A stretch of DNA of 16,225 nt from Fluviibacter sp048859965 (GCA_048859965.1 JBLIZO010000043.1:1-16225); one strand, 5' to 3'. Shown: positions 1 through 8,953, counted from the stretch's first letter. A program made the numbers and translations. Notes: generated by a model not told the origin, from the sequence alone.

Positions 1-79
1 GGAGGAGTGTGGGCGCACCCGGTGTGCTACGTTCTGAAATAGTGTAAAGAGGTCAGTACGACCGGAAGGAAGCAGTAAA

Positions 80-283
80 ATGGCATTAGGTACCGTCAAG
101 TGGTTCAATGACGCAAAGGGTTTTGGTTTCATCACGCCGGACGGCGGCGGTGAAGATCTTTTCGCCCATTTCTCCGCAATCACCATGAATGGTTTCAAGA
201 CCCTGAAGGAAGGCGAACGCGTCTCCTTCGACGTGGTCGACGGCCCGAAGGGTAAGCAAGCCGCTAATATCGGCCGCGCTTGA
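80..283 (+). CDS. Cold-shock domain protein, CspA family
   Basis: This 67-residue protein is a single cold-shock (OB-fold) domain, the normal size for the CspA family. The RNP1 motif KGFGFI (residues 13-18) and the RNP2-like motif DLFAHF (residues 26-31) supply the aromatic residues that stack on single-stranded RNA and DNA. Family members act in the cytoplasm as RNA chaperones or antiterminators. The start is secure: GGAAGGA at 64-70 lies 9 bases before the ATG. The gene stands alone and is followed by a strong intrinsic terminator. Bacteria often carry several csp paralogues, so I give no letter and cannot say whether this one is cold-induced. No clear promoter is visible in the 79 upstream bases, so it may lie outside the window. 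Confidence 0.95.
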   Translation: MALGTVKWFNDAKGFGFITPDGGGEDLFAHFSAITMNGFKTLKEGERVSFDVVDGPKGKQAANIGRA

Positions 284-326
284 TGCGGGAATGGCTCACC
301 CTCGGGTGAGGCATTGCTGACCGCTG

Positions 327-359
327 AGAAAGCCCGCGTAATAGCGGGCTTTCTCTTTT
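327..359 (+). terminator. Rho-independent terminator of the cold-shock gene
   Basis: There is a perfect 11-bp stem, AGAAAGCCCGC (327-337) with GCGGGCTTTCT (344-354), around a 6-base loop, followed by CTTTT. A smaller hairpin, CTCACC/GGTGAG with a 4-base loop (295-310), lies between the stop codon and this stem. Both fall in the 122-base gap before the bepA-like gene, so the csp transcript probably ends here. Confidence 0.9.
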
Positions 360-405
360 GTGGCTACGGGAAACACGGTGTCATTGAAGTGGGCTATGAT
401 GCGGT

Positions 406-1878
406 ATGTCTCGATTCAGACGAATGTGTGCGATTGCCCTGGCGGCAGTGTTGCTGATCCAGAATGGCGTTGCGATTGCCGCAGCCAGTGAACTGCCCGA
501 GTTGGGTGATGCTGCGCAGGATGTGCTGTCGCCACAGATGCAGCGCCGCCTCGGGGAAGGGTTCTATAACGAGATTCGCTTGCGCGATCCGTCTTACGTT
601 GATGACCCGGAGATTACCGGTTATGTGAACCGGGTCGGTCGTCGTTTGGTCTCGGCCAGCCAGAACCCATCCGGGCGTTTTACCTTCTTTGTACTGCGTG
701 ATCGACAAATCAACGCCTTTGCCACGTTCGGGGGCTTTGTCGGGGTCAACACCGGGTTGCTGTTGGCGGCGCGCACCGAATCGGAGTTCGCCGGCGTATT
801 GGCGCATGAAATCTCGCACGTGAACCAGCAGCATCTGGCGCGCGGTATCATGGCAGCAAAGAATCAGTCGCTTTCCTCGTTGGCCAGCTTGGCGCTGATG
901 ATTCTGGCGGTGCGTTCCGGCCAGGCTGGGCAAATGGCTCAGGGTGCCAGCGCGGCAATTGAGGCAGCGAATATCCAGTCGCAGTTGGGCTACTCGCGTG
1001 ACTTCGAACGCGAAGCCGATCGCGTCGGATTTCAGACATTAAGCAAAGCCGGTTATGATCCGCGCGGCATGGCGGATTTCTTCGAGCGGCTGCAGAAATC
1101 GACCGCGCTGTATGAGAATAATGCACCGGTCTATTTGCGCACGCACCCGCTGACGACCGAGCGGATTTCTGACATGCAGGGTCGGGCGCAAAGTTCGCCG
1201 TATCGCCAGGTGCGCGACAGTATTGATTTCTATCTTGTGCGCGCCAAATTGCGCAGTTTGGAATATGCGCCACAGGATGCGCTGGCCGAATTTGAAACCC
1301 AGTTGCGCGAGCGGCGCTTCGCCTATGAGGCGGCCGTTTGGTACGGTATGGCACGAGCACAATTGCGTCTGAACCGCTTGACGGAGGCCGAGAAATCGCT
1401 GGCCCAGGCCAGAAAACTGGCTGCGCCGGACAGCATGTTTGATGTGCTGGCAGCGGAGATTCGACTGGCTGCCAAGGATACTGCGGGCGCAGCGGCTGTC
1501 TATCGCGAGGCTTACAAGCGTTATCCCAATGACGAGGCGGTTTCTCTGGGGCTGATCCATGTCTTGCAACTGCAGGGGCAGAATGAGGCCGCGTTGCAGA
1601 TCGTTGAGGGACGAATCCGGGCTGGCGCACGAGATCCCAAGCTGTATCAATTGCAGGCGCAGTCCTACGCTGCGCTCGGTAAATCAGTGCAGTCACGGCG
1701 GGCGACCGCCGAAGCCTATGCACTGAATGGGCAGACCCAGGCGGCAGTCGAGCAGCTTGAACTGGCGCAGCGTGAGGCGAAGAGTTTTTATGATCAGTCG
1801 ATGATCGACACGCGCCTCAAGACGTTGCGTGCGCAAGTCATCGAAGAGCGTAAGGCTGCCGGCCAGTCGCCTTTTTAG
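406..1878 (+). CDS. bepA: BepA-like periplasmic M48 metalloprotease/chaperone with TPRs
   Basis: The protein has 490 residues. A signal peptide (about 1-27, a basic start, a hydrophobic core, then AIAAA) is followed by an M48 zinc-peptidase domain and a C-terminal TPR region (about 265-450). The zinc site is complete: H134-E-I-S-H138 gives two ligands and the catalytic Glu135, and E203 in EREAD is the third ligand. His247 in RTHPL matches the switch histidine (His246) of E. coli BepA. BepA works in the periplasm on outer-membrane protein assembly: it promotes LptD maturation and degrades stalled LptD and BamA. It is notable that lptF and lptG of the same LPS export pathway lie about 7 kb away. 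No good Shine-Dalgarno sequence precedes ATG 406; ATG 424 is an alternative start that keeps the signal peptide. The stop is TAG. Confidence 0.9.
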   Translation: MSRFRRMCAIALAAVLLIQNGVAIAAASELPELGDAAQDVLSPQMQRRLGEGFYNEIRLRDPSYVDDPEITGYVNRVGRRLVSASQNPSGRFTFFVLRDRQINAFATFGGFVGVNTGLLLAARTESEFAGVLAHEISHVNQQHLARGIMAAKNQSLSSLASLALMILAVRSGQAGQMAQGASAAIEAANIQSQLGYSRDFEREADRVGFQTLSKAGYDPRGMADFFERLQKSTALYENNAPVYLRTHPLTTERISDMQGRAQSSPYRQVRDSIDFYLVRAKLRSLEYAPQDALAEFETQLRERRFAYEAAVWYGMARAQLRLNRLTEAEKSLAQARKLAAPDSMFDVLAAEIRLAAKDTAGAAAVYREAYKRYPNDEAVSLGLIHVLQLQGQNEAALQIVEGRIRAGARDPKLYQLQAQSYAALGKSVQSRRATAEAYALNGQTQAAVEQLELAQREAKSFYDQSMIDTRLKTLRAQVIEERKAAGQSPF

Positions 1879-1897
1879 GAGTTCGTGTTAGAACGTC

Positions 1898-2149
1898 ATG
1901 AATGATTTGCCTGTGAATGCTGCCGCAATAGACCGCGAGTTGGATGTCTGTGGTCTCAAATGTCCGATGCCGATTCTGCGGACCAAAAAAGCGCTTGCCG
2001 ATATGAACAGCGGCGCAGTTCTGGCTGTGCGCGTCACAGACCCTGCCGCACGCGATGATTTCACGGCCTTCGCTCGTCAAACGGGCCACGCCTTGCTTCG
2101 TGTCGATGAGGGTGAGGGTCTGTGGGTCATTTATTTACGCCGCAAGTGA
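1898..2149 (+). CDS. TusA-family sulfur carrier protein
   Basis: This small protein of 83 residues has the SirA/TusA/YeeD fold signature CGLKCPMPILRTKKAL. Cys22 of the CPxP motif is the persulfide-carrying residue. TusA relays sulfur from cysteine desulfurase to the TusBCD/TusE relay for the 2-thiouridine of tRNA, and homologues also serve in sulfur oxidation or molybdenum cofactor synthesis. Nothing in the window decides which role applies. The gene starts 19 bases after the bepA-like stop and its end overlaps the pabBC fusion. AGGAG at 1877-1881 is 16 bases from the ATG, too far to be a normal ribosome site, so initiation may be weak or coupled. Confidence 0.88.
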   Translation: MNDLPVNAAAIDRELDVCGLKCPMPILRTKKALADMNSGAVLAVRVTDPAARDDFTAFARQTGHALLRVDEGEGLWVIYLRRK

Positions 2150-4038
2150 CTTTGCCATCACGTTCGCGCGACGCGATCCTGTTTCGGGATGGATTGGCCG
2201 CACCGGAGGAAGCCGCCAGCCTGCTCTGTACGAATCCCTGTGCGACCTGGCCAATCAGTGACACGGCGTCGCTGACAGCGGCGTTGACGGCGGCCGATGC
2301 GGCACGGCAGGCTGGGCAGGTTGCTGTATTTGCACTGGATTATGAAGCCGGCGTACTGATCGAACCTGCCGCGCAACCCGCTCGGCAAGAGCGGGGTATG
2401 ACTAGTGGACGAGCGGTGCCCGTTGGTCATGTCTGGATTTTTCCCGAGGGCCGCTGGTTGACGCAGGCACAAGCGGATGCCTGGCTGATGCAGGATGTTG
2501 ATGCTGGTCATGTCGCAGGATGTGTGCGTGGGAAACCTGTGCTGGATGAGGTCGCTTATACCCGGTGTTTGCAGCGTATCCAGGCAGCCATCGCTGAGGG
2601 GGCGGTGTATCAGATCAACTACACCTTTCCGGTAGATGTGACACTTTATGGTGATCCGGCACAGGTGTTTTTGGGTTTGGCCAAGGCGCAGCCCACAGCC
2701 TATGCGGTCTACATCGATATGCCCGAATGTCGGGCCTTGTCCTTATCGCCGGAACTGTTTTTTTGCGTTGATGATGATCGGGTTATGGTGCGTCCGATGA
2801 AGGGCACGGCGCCTCGTTTGGCCGACGCAATGGCCGATCGGGCTCAGGCAGATGCTTTGCGAGCATCTGCAAAAAACCGTGCAGAAAATCTAATGATCGT
2901 GGACCTTTTGCGTAACGATCTGGGCCGCGTTGCTGTATCAGGCAGCGTGACGGTGGATCGTCTGTTCGAGATCGAAACGTACCCCACCGTACACCAGATG
3001 ACATCGACGGTATCGGCGCGGTTGCAAACGCAATCGCTGGACAGTCTTGTCCGCGGATTGTTTCCCTGTGGTTCGGTAACCGGCGCTCCCAAGGTTGCCG
3101 CCATGCAGAAAATCGCGACGCTGGAACGCTCGCCGCGAGGTTTGTATACCGGTGCCATCGGTTGGGCGACGGCGGCAAGCGTACGGGCGAATGTCGCTAT
3201 CCGCACCATCGTACTTGACCCGCCAAGTGAATGCGTTTCATCGGCACGTACCGGCGTTCTCGGCGTTGGTAGCGGTATCGTCTGGGACTCTGATCCGGCA
3301 GACGAGTATGCCGAATGTTTGCTTAAGAGCGCCTTTCTCGTTAAACCGGACCCCGGTTTTACACTCTTTGAAACCTTGCGTCTGGAACTGCCACCGGAAA
3401 CACTGGCAATGACCTTGCCGTTGGTTGAGGTTTACCCGTTGATCCGGCGTCATGCTGCACGGTTGGCGCAGTCATCGTATGCGCTGGGTTTTACATTTGA
3501 TTCAAACGCGTTTGAGGCCGCGCTCTGGCAAGTGAAAAATGACATTCGTCAGCAGCAGGGTCCGAACGATGTAACGCGTGTTTTCCGTGTGCGGATTGAT
3601 CTCGCCCATGACGGCGCATTAAAAACGACCTGGGCGCCGTTGCCGCCGATGGCGCAACGCGTGGGGCTGATCTGGTCGGATCAACGCCTGGTCAGTGATG
3701 CGCCGCTCTTGCGCCACAAGACCTCGGCGCGCAGCGTGTATAACAGGGCCGTTGACCGGGCCATGGCGCAGCAGGCGTTTGACAGCCTGTTCTGCAACGA
3801 ACGTGGCGATGTCTGTGAAGGCGCCCGCAGCAATATCTTCGTGCGCGAGGGTGCACGGTTGCTGACGCCGCCCGTACGTTGTGGATTGCTGCCAGGCGTC
3901 TTGCGCAGCGCCTTGCTCGATAGCGGCGAGGCCTGCGAGGTGGTTCTGACCGTTGCAGATATCAAGGCGGCATCGCGCGAAGGTCGGCTACGCGTGGGCA
4001 ACGCTCTGCGTGGTCTGGTACCGGCCACTCTCAAATAA
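2122..4038 (+). CDS. pabB: Fused aminodeoxychorismate synthase component I / aminodeoxychorismate lyase (PabB-PabC)
   Basis: This 638-residue fusion makes p-aminobenzoate for folate. The N-terminal two thirds (about 100-410) is a chorismate-binding domain. PMKGTAPR carries Lys227, the lysine typical of PabB where anthranilate synthase has Ala, and TGAPK (Lys324) is the second signature. The C-terminal part (about 412-638) is a fold-type IV PLP enzyme (PabC). Lys533 in HKTSARSVYN is the Schiff-base lysine, Glu566 in EGARSNIF is the PLP-contacting acid, and GLLPGVLR and NALRGL are further motifs. No pabA glutaminase gene is in the window, so ammonia delivery must come from elsewhere. The start is uncertain. 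GTG 2122 has a purine-rich site (GGTGAG, 2111-2116) and overlaps tusA by 28 bases; GTG 2146 overlaps the tusA stop by 4 bases (GTGA). Both imply translational coupling. Confidence 0.93.
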   Translation: MGHLFTPQVTLPSRSRDAILFRDGLAAPEEAASLLCTNPCATWPISDTASLTAALTAADAARQAGQVAVFALDYEAGVLIEPAAQPARQERGMTSGRAVPVGHVWIFPEGRWLTQAQADAWLMQDVDAGHVAGCVRGKPVLDEVAYTRCLQRIQAAIAEGAVYQINYTFPVDVTLYGDPAQVFLGLAKAQPTAYAVYIDMPECRALSLSPELFFCVDDDRVMVRPMKGTAPRLADAMADRAQADALRASAKNRAENLMIVDLLRNDLGRVAVSGSVTVDRLFEIETYPTVHQMTSTVSARLQTQSLDSLVRGLFPCGSVTGAPKVAAMQKIATLERSPRGLYTGAIGWATAASVRANVAIRTIVLDPPSECVSSARTGVLGVGSGIVWDSDPADEYAECLLKSAFLVKPDPGFTLFETLRLELPPETLAMTLPLVEVYPLIRRHAARLAQSSYALGFTFDSNAFEAALWQVKNDIRQQQGPNDVTRVFRVRIDLAHDGALKTTWAPLPPMAQRVGLIWSDQRLVSDAPLLRHKTSARSVYNRAVDRAMAQQAFDSLFCNERGDVCEGARSNIFVREGARLLTPPVRCGLLPGVLRSALLDSGEACEVVLTVADIKAASREGRLRVGNALRGLVPATLK

Positions 4039-4041
4039 CGA

Positions 4042-6855
4042 TCAGTGCTGTTTGAGCTTTTGAAGTTGCGGTTTCAGCATGGTCAGCGTGTTGCCAAAAT
4101 CGGTCATACGCTGACGTTCCTGCGCGACAACGGCAGGTGGCGCGCGATCAACGAAAGACGCGTTGCCGAGTTTGCCTTCGGCCTTCTTGATCTCACCTTC
4201 CAGTCGCGCAATTTCTTTTTCCAGCCGGGAAATCTCAGCCGGCACATCGATCTCGATTTCGAGCATGAGTTGAACTTGGCCTAGCACCGCGACCGGTGCC
4301 AGCGTATCGGCCGGTAGGGCATCGACGAAGTGCACATCGGCCAGTTTGGCCAGCGACTTGAGCACCGGCGCGGCATCGGCCAGTGCCGCCTGATCGGCCT
4401 GGCTGGCGGCGACGATCAACGGCACTTTGGTGGCGGGCGACAGACTCATCTCACCACGCAGGTTGCGGCAGGCCGAGACCAGGCCCTTGAGCTGTTCGAT
4501 TTGTGTTTCGGCAGCAGTATCAATGCGTTGCGCGTCGGCGACCGGATAGTCTGCCTGCATAATGGTTTCGTGTGTTTTTCGCCCGGCCATCGGGGCGACG
4601 GTCTGCCACAGTTCTTCGGTAATGAATGGAATGAACGGGTGGGCCAGACGCAAAATCGTTTCGAGCACGCGCAGGAGCGTGCGACGTGTCGTACGTTGGG
4701 CTTCGGCATCGCCGGTCTGGATCTGGACTTTGGCGATTTCCAGATACCAGTCGCAGTACTCATCCCATACCAGATGGTAGAGCGCCTGTGCGGCTAGGTC
4801 GAAACGGTAGTCGTTGAGATGCTGGCCAATCTCGGCTTCGGCACGTTGTAGCAGGCTGATCATCCAGCGATCGGCAGCCGAGAACTTCAGATCGGCTTCA
4901 GCGGCGTTGATGCCGCAATCCTGATCTTCGGTATTCATCAGCACAAAGCGGGTGGCGTTCCACAGCTTGTTGCAGAAGTTGCGATAGCCTTCGCAGCGCG
5001 AGAGATCAAACTTGATGTCGCGGCCGGGGCTGGCCAGTGAGGTGAACGTGAAGCGTAGGGCATCGGTGCCGAAGCTCGGGATACCCTCCGGGAACTCCTT
5101 GCGGGTTTCTTTTTCAATGCTTTGCGCCTGCTTCGGGTTCATGAGACCGAAGGTGCGTTTCTTCACCAGCTCGTCGAGCGTAATGCCGTCGATGAGGTCG
5201 ATCGGATCAAGCACGTTACCTTTCGATTTACTCATCTTCTGACCCTTGCTGTCGCGGATCAGGCCGTGCACATAGACATCCTTGAACGGGATGCGACCGG
5301 TCAGATGTTGCGTCATCATCACCATACGGGCGACCCAGAAGAAGATGATGTCGAAGCCGGTGACCAGCACGCTGGTCGGCAGGTAGCGTTCCAGCATCGC
5401 ATTTGGCGTATTGGGCCAGTCGGGTGTCCAGTCGAGGGTCGAGAAGGGCCACAGCGCGCTCGAGTACCACGTGTCGAGCACGTCTTCATCACGGCGCAAG
5501 GCGCTGTGATCGCCAGCAGCGACGGCCTGTGCTTTTGCCTCGGCTTCGTCGTGTGCGACGTAAACCTTACCGCTATCGCTGTACCAGGCCGGAATCTGAT
5601 GACCCCACCACAGTTGGCGAGAAATACACCAGTCCTGAATATTGTTCAGCCACTGATTGTAGGTGTTGACCCAATTTTCCGGATGGAAGCGGATCTCGCC
5701 GCTGGCGACGACGTCGAGCGCCTTCTGCGTGATCGACTTGCCGTCTGCACCGGGCTTAGACATCGCCACAAACCACTGATCGGTCAGCATCGGTTCAATG
5801 ACAACACCCGTCCGGTCGCCGCGCGGCACCTTCAGTTTGTGCTTGTCGGTCTTTTCCAGAATACCCAGGGTTTCCAGATCGGCGACGATGACCTTACGCG
5901 CTTCGAAACGATCCAGGCCCCGGTATTTTTCCGGCGCGTTATCGTTGATCTTGGCGTCCAGCGTCAGAATCGAGATCAGCGGCAAGTTATGGCGCTGGCC
6001 CACGGCGTAGTCGTTGAAGTCATGCGCCGGTGTCACCTTGACACAGCCCGTGCCGAATTCCAGATCGACGTAGCTGTCGGCGATGATCGGAATCTCGCGA
6101 TCGGTGAGCGGCAGTTTCACCATCTTGCCGATCAGATGTTGATAACGCGGGTCATCCGGATGCACCATCACGGCGGTATCGCCGAGCATGGTTTCCGGGC
6201 GTGTCGTGGCCACCGTCAATGAGCCACTGCCATCGGCCAGCGGGTAGCGGATGTGCCAGAGGAAACCATCCTCTTCTTCCGACAGCACTTCCAGATCAGA
6301 CACGGCGGTGTTCAGTTTCGGGTCCCAGTTGACCAACCGTTTGCCCCGGTAGATCAGGCCTTCGTTATAAAGACGGACAAAACTCTCTGTTACGGTCTTC
6401 GACAGGCCGTCGTCCATCGTGAAACGTTCGCGCGTCCAGTCGCAAGAGCTGCCGAGGCGGCGCATCTGCTGCGTAATGGTGCCGCCCGAATACGCTTTCC
6501 ATTCCCAGACTTTATCCAGGAATCTCTCACGGCCCAGATCGTGGCGTGAGATGCCGTCGCGTTCCAGTTGGCGCTCGACGACAATCTGCGTGGCGATGCC
6601 CGCATGGTCCGTGCCCGGTTGCCACAGCGTGTTGGCACCGCGCATGCGGTAGTAACGGGTCAGTGCGTCCATCAGCGTCTGATTGAAACCGTGGCCCATG
6701 TGCAGCGTACCTGTCACGTTGGGTGGTGGCAGCAAAATGCAGAATGCCGCGTCCTTGGCGGGGTCGTCACCGGCGGCAAAATAGCCACAGTTTTCCCAGG
6801 TCTGGTACCAACGGCGTTCGATATCGGCGGGTTCAAAGGATTTGGCAAGCGTCAT
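4042..6855 (-). CDS. valS: Valyl-tRNA synthetase
   Basis: This class Ia synthetase of 937 residues charges tRNA-Val in the cytoplasm, and its length is normal for ValS. The ATP-binding motifs are intact: HMGH at residues 52-55 and KMSKS at 540-544. The inserted CP1 editing domain, which clears Thr-tRNA-Val, is recognisable by TTRPETMLGDTA (about 215-228) and HDFNDY. An anticodon-binding helical domain follows, and the charged helices at about 865-925 form the ValS C-terminal coiled coil that grips the tRNA. It is the last gene of a probable pepA-holC-valS transcript, 38 bases after holC. It converges on the pabBC fusion with 3 bases between the stop codons and no obvious intrinsic terminator. 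No strong Shine-Dalgarno sequence precedes the ATG. Confidence 0.98.
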   Translation of the reverse strand: MTLAKSFEPADIERRWYQTWENCGYFAAGDDPAKDAAFCILLPPPNVTGTLHMGHGFNQTLMDALTRYYRMRGANTLWQPGTDHAGIATQIVVERQLERDGISRHDLGRERFLDKVWEWKAYSGGTITQQMRRLGSSCDWTRERFTMDDGLSKTVTESFVRLYNEGLIYRGKRLVNWDPKLNTAVSDLEVLSEEEDGFLWHIRYPLADGSGSLTVATTRPETMLGDTAVMVHPDDPRYQHLIGKMVKLPLTDREIPIIADSYVDLEFGTGCVKVTPAHDFNDYAVGQRHNLPLISILTLDAKINDNAPEKYRGLDRFEARKVIVADLETLGILEKTDKHKLKVPRGDRTGVVIEPMLTDQWFVAMSKPGADGKSITQKALDVVASGEIRFHPENWVNTYNQWLNNIQDWCISRQLWWGHQIPAWYSDSGKVYVAHDEAEAKAQAVAAGDHSALRRDEDVLDTWYSSALWPFSTLDWTPDWPNTPNAMLERYLPTSVLVTGFDIIFFWVARMVMMTQHLTGRIPFKDVYVHGLIRDSKGQKMSKSKGNVLDPIDLIDGITLDELVKKRTFGLMNPKQAQSIEKETRKEFPEGIPSFGTDALRFTFTSLASPGRDIKFDLSRCEGYRNFCNKLWNATRFVLMNTEDQDCGINAAEADLKFSAADRWMISLLQRAEAEIGQHLNDYRFDLAAQALYHLVWDEYCDWYLEIAKVQIQTGDAEAQRTTRRTLLRVLETILRLAHPFIPFITEELWQTVAPMAGRKTHETIMQADYPVADAQRIDTAAETQIEQLKGLVSACRNLRGEMSLSPATKVPLIVAASQADQAALADAAPVLKSLAKLADVHFVDALPADTLAPVAVLGQVQLMLEIEIDVPAEISRLEKEIARLEGEIKKAEGKLGNASFVDRAPPAVVAQERQRMTDFGNTLTMLKPQLQKLKQH

Positions 6856-6893
6856 GGCGATAGCGTCAACGGGTGACGACGATAGTGAGGGAG

Positions 6894-7310
6894 TTAGTTG
6901 GATTTACGGTAAGTGATCGGGTAGCCGCGATCCTTGTAGAACGCCATGCGTTCGCGGGCAGCAGCTTTGTCGGCATCCTGACGGCTGACAATTTCAAAGA
7001 GCCGCTGATAGCGCGCGAAGCCGGGTGGTACGTCATCGGCCAGATTCACCAGCAACTCATCCTGGCTGACGGCATCCAGGTTATCGGTGATGATGATCAG
7101 CGTTCGGTCAGCCTCGGCACTGTTGGAATGACAGTGTGGGATGAACGATTGCGGATCGTGGGCCCAGAGCGCTTTGTCGAAGGTTTCGGCGCGCAGCGGA
7201 TCGGGAATGTAGAAGGTGATCGGTTTACGTCGTTCCCAGGCGAGGGCCGCCAGCCGGATCGCCTGTTGCAGGCGATCCGGCTGGTCATGGTAACAATTGA
7301 TTTCGGTCAT
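6894..7310 (-). CDS. holC: DNA polymerase III chi subunit
   Basis: This 138-residue protein matches the HolC family. It begins with a strand-rich segment (EINCYHDQPDRLQQAIRLA), has the conserved PITFYIPDPLRAETFDKALWAHDPQSFIPH core, and ends with the RYQRLFEIVSRQDADKAAARERMAFYKDRGY helix region. Chi joins psi in the clamp-loader complex and binds the C-terminal tail of SSB, helping hand-off from primase at the lagging strand. The gene lies 10 bases after pepA and 38 before valS, the same pepA-holC-valS order as in E. coli. The ATG has only a weak upstream site (CGGG), so translation may be coupled to pepA. Confidence 0.93.
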   Translation of the reverse strand: MTEINCYHDQPDRLQQAIRLAALAWERRKPITFYIPDPLRAETFDKALWAHDPQSFIPHCHSNSAEADRTLIIITDNLDAVSQDELLVNLADDVPPGFARYQRLFEIVSRQDADKAAARERMAFYKDRGYPITYRKSN

Positions 7311-7320
7311 GCAACCCGAA

Positions 7321-8814
7321 TCAATCGGTTTTGCCGGCGCGCGTCATCAGGAAACGTGTGAGCAGTGGTACCGGCCGACCCGTTGCGCCCTTGTCCTTGC
7401 CCTGAACCCAGGCGGTACCGGCGATGTCCAGGTGCGCCCACGGGTAGGACTTGGTGAAACGCGACAGGAAACAGGCGGCGGTAATCGTGCCGCCCCAGCG
7501 GCCGCCGATGTTGGCCATGTCAGCGAACGGACTCTTCAGCAGATCCTGATAGTCGTCCCACAGCGGCAGTTGCCAGGCACGGTCCATGGTGTCGGTGCCA
7601 GCCGTACGCAGTTGATCAATCAGTGTTTCATCGTTACCGAGCAGACCGCTGGCCACTTGGCCCAGCGCCACGACGCAGGCGCCGGTCAGCGTGGCGACAT
7701 CGACCACGGCGGCCGGTTTGAAACGCTCGGCATAGGTCAGGGCGTCGCACAGAATCAGGCGGCCTTCGGCGTCGGTGTTCAGAATCTCGATAGTCTGACC
7801 CGACATGGAGCTGACAATGTCGCCAGGGCGCGTCGCACTGCCACCCGGCATGTTTTCCGTGGTGGGGACGATGACGACCAGGTTGATCGGCAGCTTCATC
7901 CCGGCCACGGCGCGCAGGGTGCCCAACACACTGGCTGCACCGCACATGTCGTATTTCATCTCATCCATCTCGGCGGCTGGTTTCAGCGAAATCCCGCCGG
8001 TATCGAAGGTGATGCCCTTGCCGACCAGAACGACCGGTTTGTCGGTCTTTTTGCCGGCCATGTATTCCAGTACGATAAATTTCGGCGGTTGATGCGACCC
8101 CTTGGCAACGGCGAGCAGCGAATGCATGCCCAGCTTTTCCATCGCCGCTTTTTCCAGGATCAGGCATTTCAGGCCATAGGTCTTGGCAAGTCTCTTGGCT
8201 TCATTCGCCAGATAGGTCGGTGTGCAGATGTTGCCCGGCAGATTGCCCAGATCACGGGTCAGCGCCATGCCGGCAACGATGGATTCGCCCTGGGCAACAG
8301 CATCGCTGTAGCCTTTATTGGCTTTGTCGTTGAGCAGCAGTTGTACGGACTTGAGTTTGACCGGTTGCGGCTTTGGTGTCGTCTTGAAACTGTCGAAACG
8401 ATAAGCCGCTTCGCCGGCCAGTACGACGGCCTGGCGTACACGCGCAGTGGTCGATAGCCCCGTAACCTCCAGCGTTGCCAGCGTGTTCAGTGCATCGTTG
8501 GCGGTCGTGCCCAACACTGTCGTCAGGGCGGTGCGGTTGGCCTGTGCCCAGGCCTTGTTGTTGAATTCGGCGGCGTCACCCAGGCCGACCAGTACCAGAC
8601 GTTCGGCTTTCAGACCCTCCGGGTGATGCACGACCAGCGTGGTACCGGTTTTTCCCGTGAAGTCGCCCTGCTTCTGCAGGCGACCGATGAGTCCGTTGGC
8701 GGCTTTGTCGGCAACAGCCGTTACAGCCGGTTGTACGCCCTTCTCGAAAACGCCCAGAATCAGCGCATCAGTGCTCAAAGACTGGGGGAGGCCGGTTTTT
8801 GTGCTAAATTTCAT
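7321..8814 (-). CDS. pepA: Leucyl aminopeptidase, M17 family
   Basis: This two-metal cytosolic aminopeptidase has 497 residues from the chosen start (E. coli PepA has 503). Metal ligands and catalytic residues sit at a constant offset of -4 from E. coli. They are Lys266 and Asp271 in GKGITFDTGG, Lys278, and Asp348, Glu350 and Arg352 in the M17 signature NTDAEGRL. E. coli PepA is also a DNA-binding protein in Xer recombination and carAB control; whether that holds here cannot be told. I chose ATG 8814 because GGAG lies 6 bases upstream and the product begins MKFSTK as in relatives. An in-frame ATG at 8844 would add 10 residues. It is the first gene of the pepA-holC-valS group, with a good promoter just upstream and lptF divergent. 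Confidence 0.96.
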   Translation of the reverse strand: MKFSTKTGLPQSLSTDALILGVFEKGVQPAVTAVADKAANGLIGRLQKQGDFTGKTGTTLVVHHPEGLKAERLVLVGLGDAAEFNNKAWAQANRTALTTVLGTTANDALNTLATLEVTGLSTTARVRQAVVLAGEAAYRFDSFKTTPKPQPVKLKSVQLLLNDKANKGYSDAVAQGESIVAGMALTRDLGNLPGNICTPTYLANEAKRLAKTYGLKCLILEKAAMEKLGMHSLLAVAKGSHQPPKFIVLEYMAGKKTDKPVVLVGKGITFDTGGISLKPAAEMDEMKYDMCGAASVLGTLRAVAGMKLPINLVVIVPTTENMPGGSATRPGDIVSSMSGQTIEILNTDAEGRLILCDALTYAERFKPAAVVDVATLTGACVVALGQVASGLLGNDETLIDQLRTAGTDTMDRAWQLPLWDDYQDLLKSPFADMANIGGRWGGTITAACFLSRFTKSYPWAHLDIAGTAWVQGKDKGATGRPVPLLTRFLMTRAGKTD

Positions 8815-8862
8815 TGGTTTCTCCGGAAGGGATGTGGTCGGCAACGATCAGTTCAACCTGTG

Positions 8863-8892
8863 ATTATCCCCGCCGGCAGCGTCTTTCGTCAA
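8863..8892 (-). promoter_or_regulatory. Putative sigma70 promoter for pepA-holC-valS
   Basis: Read on the minus strand, TTGACG (8892-8887) and GATAAT (8868-8863) are separated by 18 bases. Each hexamer matches the consensus in 5 of 6 positions. Transcription would begin near 8856, giving a leader of about 40 bases before the pepA ATG. This is the best promoter-like sequence in the 139-base divergent gap between pepA and lptF. Confidence 0.6.
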
Positions 8893-8915
8893 AATCTGGG
8901 ACCGAATTCTCTCGT

Positions 8916-8921
8916 TATACT
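8916..8921 (+). promoter_or_regulatory. Possible -10 element for lptFG
   Basis: TATACT lies 32 bases before the lptF ATG, in the pepA-lptF divergent gap. No recognisable -35 hexamer sits 16-18 bases upstream. It is therefore only a candidate, possibly activator-dependent. Confidence 0.3.
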
Positions 8922-8953
8922 GGCCGCACCGTTTTGAAGCACATTTACCGATC

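Noticed and set aside
395..408. Leaderless transcript for the bepA-like gene (TATGAT 6 bases before the ATG)
   Set aside because: The -10-like hexamer has no -35 at 16-18 bases, and a weak ribosome site alone is poor evidence.
5122..6222. 366-codon open frame on the + strand inside valS
   Set aside because: It is antisense to a clearly conserved part of valS, has no recognisable domain, and its composition (rich in His, Arg, Gln) is what complementary codons of a GC-rich gene produce.
7297..8457. 386-codon open frame on the + strand inside pepA
   Set aside because: It is the complement of the M17 peptidase and shows no domain and no ribosome site.
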